Positions 61,329-64,000 of a stretch of 64,000 bases of DNA are shown here, in pieces (within the stretch, counting starts at the first letter, position 1; every line of letters starts with the position of its first letter). The DNA is from Luteimonas padinae (GTDB lineage: Bacteria; Pseudomonadota; Gammaproteobacteria; Xanthomonadales; Xanthomonadaceae), in assembly GCF_014652935.1 (NCBI RefSeq), contig NZ_BMZT01000002.1:186001-250000 (forward strand). Direction: 5' to 3'. The translations under genes were made by a program, and so were the position numbers. The notes beneath the pieces were generated by a model that saw only the letters and a program-made list of their open reading frames with translations, made no database searches and was not told where the DNA came from.

Positions 61329-62042
61329 TCAGGCCGCGGTGTGGCCACCGGCATCGGTGCCGCCGTCGCGGACGGCGTCGCCGCACTCGTCCACGTCCTG
61401 CTGCGTCATCGTCGCGTAGGGCGCGAACTCCGGCAGCGCGGCCGCCAGCGCCTGCTGGCTGTCGTACAGCGGCGGCAGCAGCGTGCACAGCCGGCGGGCC
61501 TCGTCCTTGATCCGGCCCGCCTCGGCTTCGATCCTGGCTTCATACGCCCGACGGCCTTCCTCGCCGCCGAACACCGCTTCGCCGATCCCGGTGAGGGCGG
61601 TGCCGGCGATGTCGGCGCCCTCGACGCCGATGGCCATGCCGGCCAGCGCCACGCCCTCGAGGCGGCGACGGTGTTCGACCAGCAGCGCGCGCTGCGCGGC
61701 CGTGGTCTCCACCTGCGTGCCCGCGATCAGCAGGTCGCCCGCGGGGGTGAGCTCGGCCTTGGGCAGGTCGCGGCTGGCGGGGTTGCTGCCGTAGTTGCGC
61801 CCGTTGACGCTGACCCGGACGCCCTCGCCGAGCGTGATGTTGCCGGCGCGGAGCTTCTCGCCGGCCTTGTCGATCGCCTCCGCGGCCTTGCGGCCGATGA
61901 AGCTCCGGTCCGCATCCGGCGTGGCGTCGGCCACCGCGGGCGCGGTGTTCCGCTGCGCCTGCGGCGCGCGGTCGCAGCCGGCGGCGGCGAGGCAGGACAC
62001 GGCGGCGGCCAGCAGCATGGAGCGGTGGATCGCGGACTTCAT
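61329..62042 (-). CDS. DUF2884 (YggN-like) lipoprotein
   Basis: A 237-residue predicted lipoprotein with a signal ending in AAGC (lipobox Cys23). The mature part resembles DUF2884/YggN proteins: GVRVSVNGRNYGSNPASRDL, IEAEAGRIKDEARRLCTLLP, LAAALPEFAPYATMTQQDVD. Function is unknown. An amphipathic Ala/Gly-rich segment lies at about 148-175. It lies 29 bases after the ABC-2 permease stop, so it is probably cotranscribed with it. Confidence 0.85.
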   Translation of the reverse strand: MKSAIHRSMLLAAAVSCLAAAGCDRAPQAQRNTAPAVADATPDADRSFIGRKAAEAIDKAGEKLRAGNITLGEGVRVSVNGRNYGSNPASRDLPKAELTPAGDLLIAGTQVETTAAQRALLVEHRRRLEGVALAGMAIGVEGADIAGTALTGIGEAVFGGEEGRRAYEARIEAEAGRIKDEARRLCTLLPPLYDSQQALAAALPEFAPYATMTQQDVDECGDAVRDGGTDAGGHTAA

Positions 62043-62071
62043 GGTGGAACCTCCTCGCGGTGCCATGGGGT

Positions 62072-63118
62072 TCAGCCCTCGTCGCGCCAGCGGCGCAGGC
62101 GGGTGGCCAGCAGCAGCATGGCCACGCCGGCGGCGGCGCCGATCCACATCTCCGGCTGCAGCAGGTTCGACCACACGCCGGGCGGGGAAACCAGGGCCAG
62201 CATCGAATCCTCGCCGGCGTCGAAGCCGCCGATGCGGTGGATGTCGTGGCGGGTCAGCGGCACCACGCCGAGCAGCAGGCGGGCGACGATGTGGCCCCAG
62301 AACCATTCGGCGTCGAGGTTGAACAGCCGCATCACGCTGAACATGCTCACGAACACGCCGGACAGGATCGGCACCAGCAGCGCCCAGAGGAAGGGCACGC
62401 TGCGCGCCCAGGCCGAGCACAGCATCAGCCAGCCGACCGTGGGCAGCGCCCAGACCGCGTACACCGGGATCGCGGCCAGCACGTAGGCCGACACCTGCAG
62501 CGGATGCCCGGGGCTCCAGATCAGCTCCCAGGGATTGCCGCCGTGGGCCATGACCATGACGCTGAGCAGCAGCAGGAAGGCAAACACGGTCGCGATCGCG
62601 GCCAGCGTCGCCACCAGCGGGATGACCAGGGTGGCGGTCGCGACCTTCGACAGCACGGTTTCGCCGTCCGAGAGCGGCAGCGACTTCCAGAACAGCACGC
62701 TGCGGTCCTTTCGCTCGTCGTACAGCGCGCCCAGGCAGTAGAAGAACATCACGAACACCATGACGATGTAGGGCCAGGCCGAGGCCATCAGCATCGTCAT
62801 GTCGATGCCGCTGGCGAGCTGCGCCTTGTCCTCGGCACTCAGCTGCTCGGCGAGCACGCCGAGGTCGAGGCCGTTGATCGACATCGTGGTGCCGTCGTCC
62901 AGGTTGACGGTGGCGTCGCTGTCGGCGTTGCGGATCCCGACGGCGGCGATCACGAAGAACACCGCGGTCAGCAGCAGCGAAATCGCGCCGGCGATCACCG
63001 GTGCCCAGAAGATGCCGCCGCGGTGCTCCCAGTACTCGCGCCTGAGCAGCAGGGCGAAGCGGTGGGTCCTGTGCGCCGGGGCCTTCGCCACCGGCAGGGT
63101 TTCGGCTGTGGCGTTCAT
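62072..63118 (-). CDS. ABC-2 type transporter permease
   Basis: A 348-residue integral membrane protein with six or more predicted helices, the first at about 37-60 (PVIAGAISLLLTAVFFVIAA) and a long periplasmic loop up to about 115. The cytoplasmic segment LGALYDERKDRSVLFWKSLP is characteristic of ABC-2 permeases that pair with a separate ATPase. Its ATG overlaps the ATPase stop by 4 bases. Substrate unknown; possible roles are export of a lipid, peptide or antibiotic. Confidence 0.9.
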   Translation of the reverse strand: MNATAETLPVAKAPAHRTHRFALLLRREYWEHRGGIFWAPVIAGAISLLLTAVFFVIAAVGIRNADSDATVNLDDGTTMSINGLDLGVLAEQLSAEDKAQLASGIDMTMLMASAWPYIVMVFVMFFYCLGALYDERKDRSVLFWKSLPLSDGETVLSKVATATLVIPLVATLAAIATVFAFLLLLSVMVMAHGGNPWELIWSPGHPLQVSAYVLAAIPVYAVWALPTVGWLMLCSAWARSVPFLWALLVPILSGVFVSMFSVMRLFNLDAEWFWGHIVARLLLGVVPLTRHDIHRIGGFDAGEDSMLALVSPPGVWSNLLQPEMWIGAAAGVAMLLLATRLRRWRDEG

Positions 63119-63987
63119 GCGTAGGTTCCCTTCATGGTGGCGACGAAGAGGTCGGCGAGGCCGGGGGTGCGGGTCTCGCCGTAGGTGGCCAGCGCGCTGC
63201 GCTCGACGCCGTCGAACAGCATCACGGTCTTGCCGAAGGGCAGGCTGCGCTCGTCGATCGGCGACAGGGCGCGCGCGGCGTCGGCCTGGCCGGCGTCGAC
63301 CAGCACTTCGGTGAAGCGCTGCGCCAGGTCGTCCATGGGCGCGTCGAGCACGATCCTGCCGTCGCGGATGAACAGCGCGTCGGTGAGGATGTGCTCGACC
63401 TCCTCCACCTGGTGGGTGGTGATGACGATGGTCTTCTCCTCGTCGAAGTAGTCCTCCAGCAGGCGCTGGTAGAACTCCTTGCGGTAGAGCACGTCCAGGC
63501 CCAGCGTCGGCTCGTCGAGCACCAGCAGGCGGGCGTCGATCGCCATCACCAGCGCCAGGTGCAGCTGCACGATCATGCCCTTCGACATTTCGCGCACCCG
63601 CATCTTCGGGGTCAGCTTGGTATTGGCGAGGAAGCGCTCGCAGCGTGCCCGGTCAAAGCGCGGATGCACGCCTTCGACGAAGGCGATCGCCTCGCGCACC
63701 CGCATCCAGCGCGGCAGCACGGCGACGTCGGCGATGAAACAGACGTCGTTCATCAGGTCGTTGCGCTGGCTGCGCGGGTCGCGACCGAGCACGGAAAGAT
63801 CGCCCTGGAAGGGGATCAGGCCGAGCACGGCCTTGAGCGCTGTGGTCTTGCCGGCGCCATTGGGGCCCACCAGGCCGACGATGCGCCCGGGCGCGATGCG
63901 GAAGCTGGCGCCGTCCAGCGCGGGCTTGCCCTTGTAGGCCTTGCGCAGGCCGCGGGCATCGATGACGGCGGTGTCCTGGCTGTTCAT
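63115..63987 (-). CDS. ABC transporter ATPase with an atypical signature
   Basis: A 290-residue ATPase of the ABC-2 exporter class. Walker A is VGPNGAGKTTALK, Walker B LLVLDEPTLGLD and the H-loop ITTHQVEEVEHI. The signature reads EMSKGMIVQLHLALVMAI instead of LSGGQ; MSKGM/LSKGM versions are known in YtrB-like ATPases. Partner is the permease that overlaps its stop by 4 bases. A regulator often precedes such pairs, but the window ends 13 bases upstream. Confidence 0.93.
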   Translation of the reverse strand: MNSQDTAVIDARGLRKAYKGKPALDGASFRIAPGRIVGLVGPNGAGKTTALKAVLGLIPFQGDLSVLGRDPRSQRNDLMNDVCFIADVAVLPRWMRVREAIAFVEGVHPRFDRARCERFLANTKLTPKMRVREMSKGMIVQLHLALVMAIDARLLVLDEPTLGLDVLYRKEFYQRLLEDYFDEEKTIVITTHQVEEVEHILTDALFIRDGRIVLDAPMDDLAQRFTEVLVDAGQADAARALSPIDERSLPFGKTVMLFDGVERSALATYGETRTPGLADLFVATMKGTYA

Positions 63988-64000
63988 GCGGAATCCCCTT

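Overview
The window is very GC-rich (roughly 70% by eye) and gene-dense. It looks like chromosome from a Xanthomonadaceae/Lysobacteraceae gammaproteobacterium of the Lysobacter, Luteimonas or Xanthomonas type. Supporting signs are the smc-zipA-ligA order, a LacI/TonB-receptor carbohydrate locus, sucA-sucB-lpd followed by a LOG-family gene, a PilH-type regulator, REP doublets of the GTAGGAGC type and a GyrA with Gln at position 83. The species cannot be named from the sequence alone. I found no rRNA, tRNA, CRISPR array, prophage or insertion sequence.

Layout. 0-4.1 kb: end of an unrecognised gene, then rluB-scpB-scpA on the minus strand and a small YciI-like gene. 4.1-22.4 kb: a carbohydrate-utilisation locus. 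It runs lacI-type regulator, TonB-dependent receptor, PF10091/GH144-like lipoprotein, sugar-binding lipoprotein, two ABC permeases and a secreted discoidin/glycosidase-like protein on the plus strand; then an unrecognised 856-residue protein; then 6-phosphogluconolactonase and a GH1 beta-glucosidase on the minus strand, divergent from the sugar ABC ATPase. Related LacI-type palindromes sit before lacI (4164-4177) and between the glucosidase and the ATPase (21190-21203). This suggests one regulator joins the permease operon to its distant ATPase and cytoplasmic glucosidase. The order suggests a pathway of outer-membrane uptake, periplasmic trimming, ABC import and cytoplasmic hydrolysis of a beta-linked glucan.

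22.4-32.9 kb: exported LigE-type DNA ligase, then smc-zipA-ligA-GNAT-epmA-mtnA. 32.9-33.6 kb: a non-coding stretch with two inverted copies of a hairpin element. 33.6-43.9 kb: gyrA, then an alpha-2-macroglobulin lipoprotein and pbpC. 43.9-47.8 kb: peroxiredoxin, J-domain protein, PilH-like regulator, AcuI-type reductase and LOG. 48-57.3 kb, mostly minus strand: lpd, sucB, sucA, then GNAT, RoxA-like oxygenase and purB. 57.3-58.0 kb: a repeat-rich non-coding stretch with a 27-bp inverted repeat. 58-64 kb: fumC, a tandem UspA protein, and a minus-strand set of ABC-2 ATPase, permease, DUF2884 lipoprotein and a GSGD-repeat exported protein.

The main points of interest are the regulon architecture of the glucan locus, a one-base frameshift in the TonB-receptor signal peptide, the 856-residue orphan with a pore-former-like hydrophobic segment, and the two structured repeat regions at 33 kb and 57.5 kb, where hairpin shape seems better kept than sequence.
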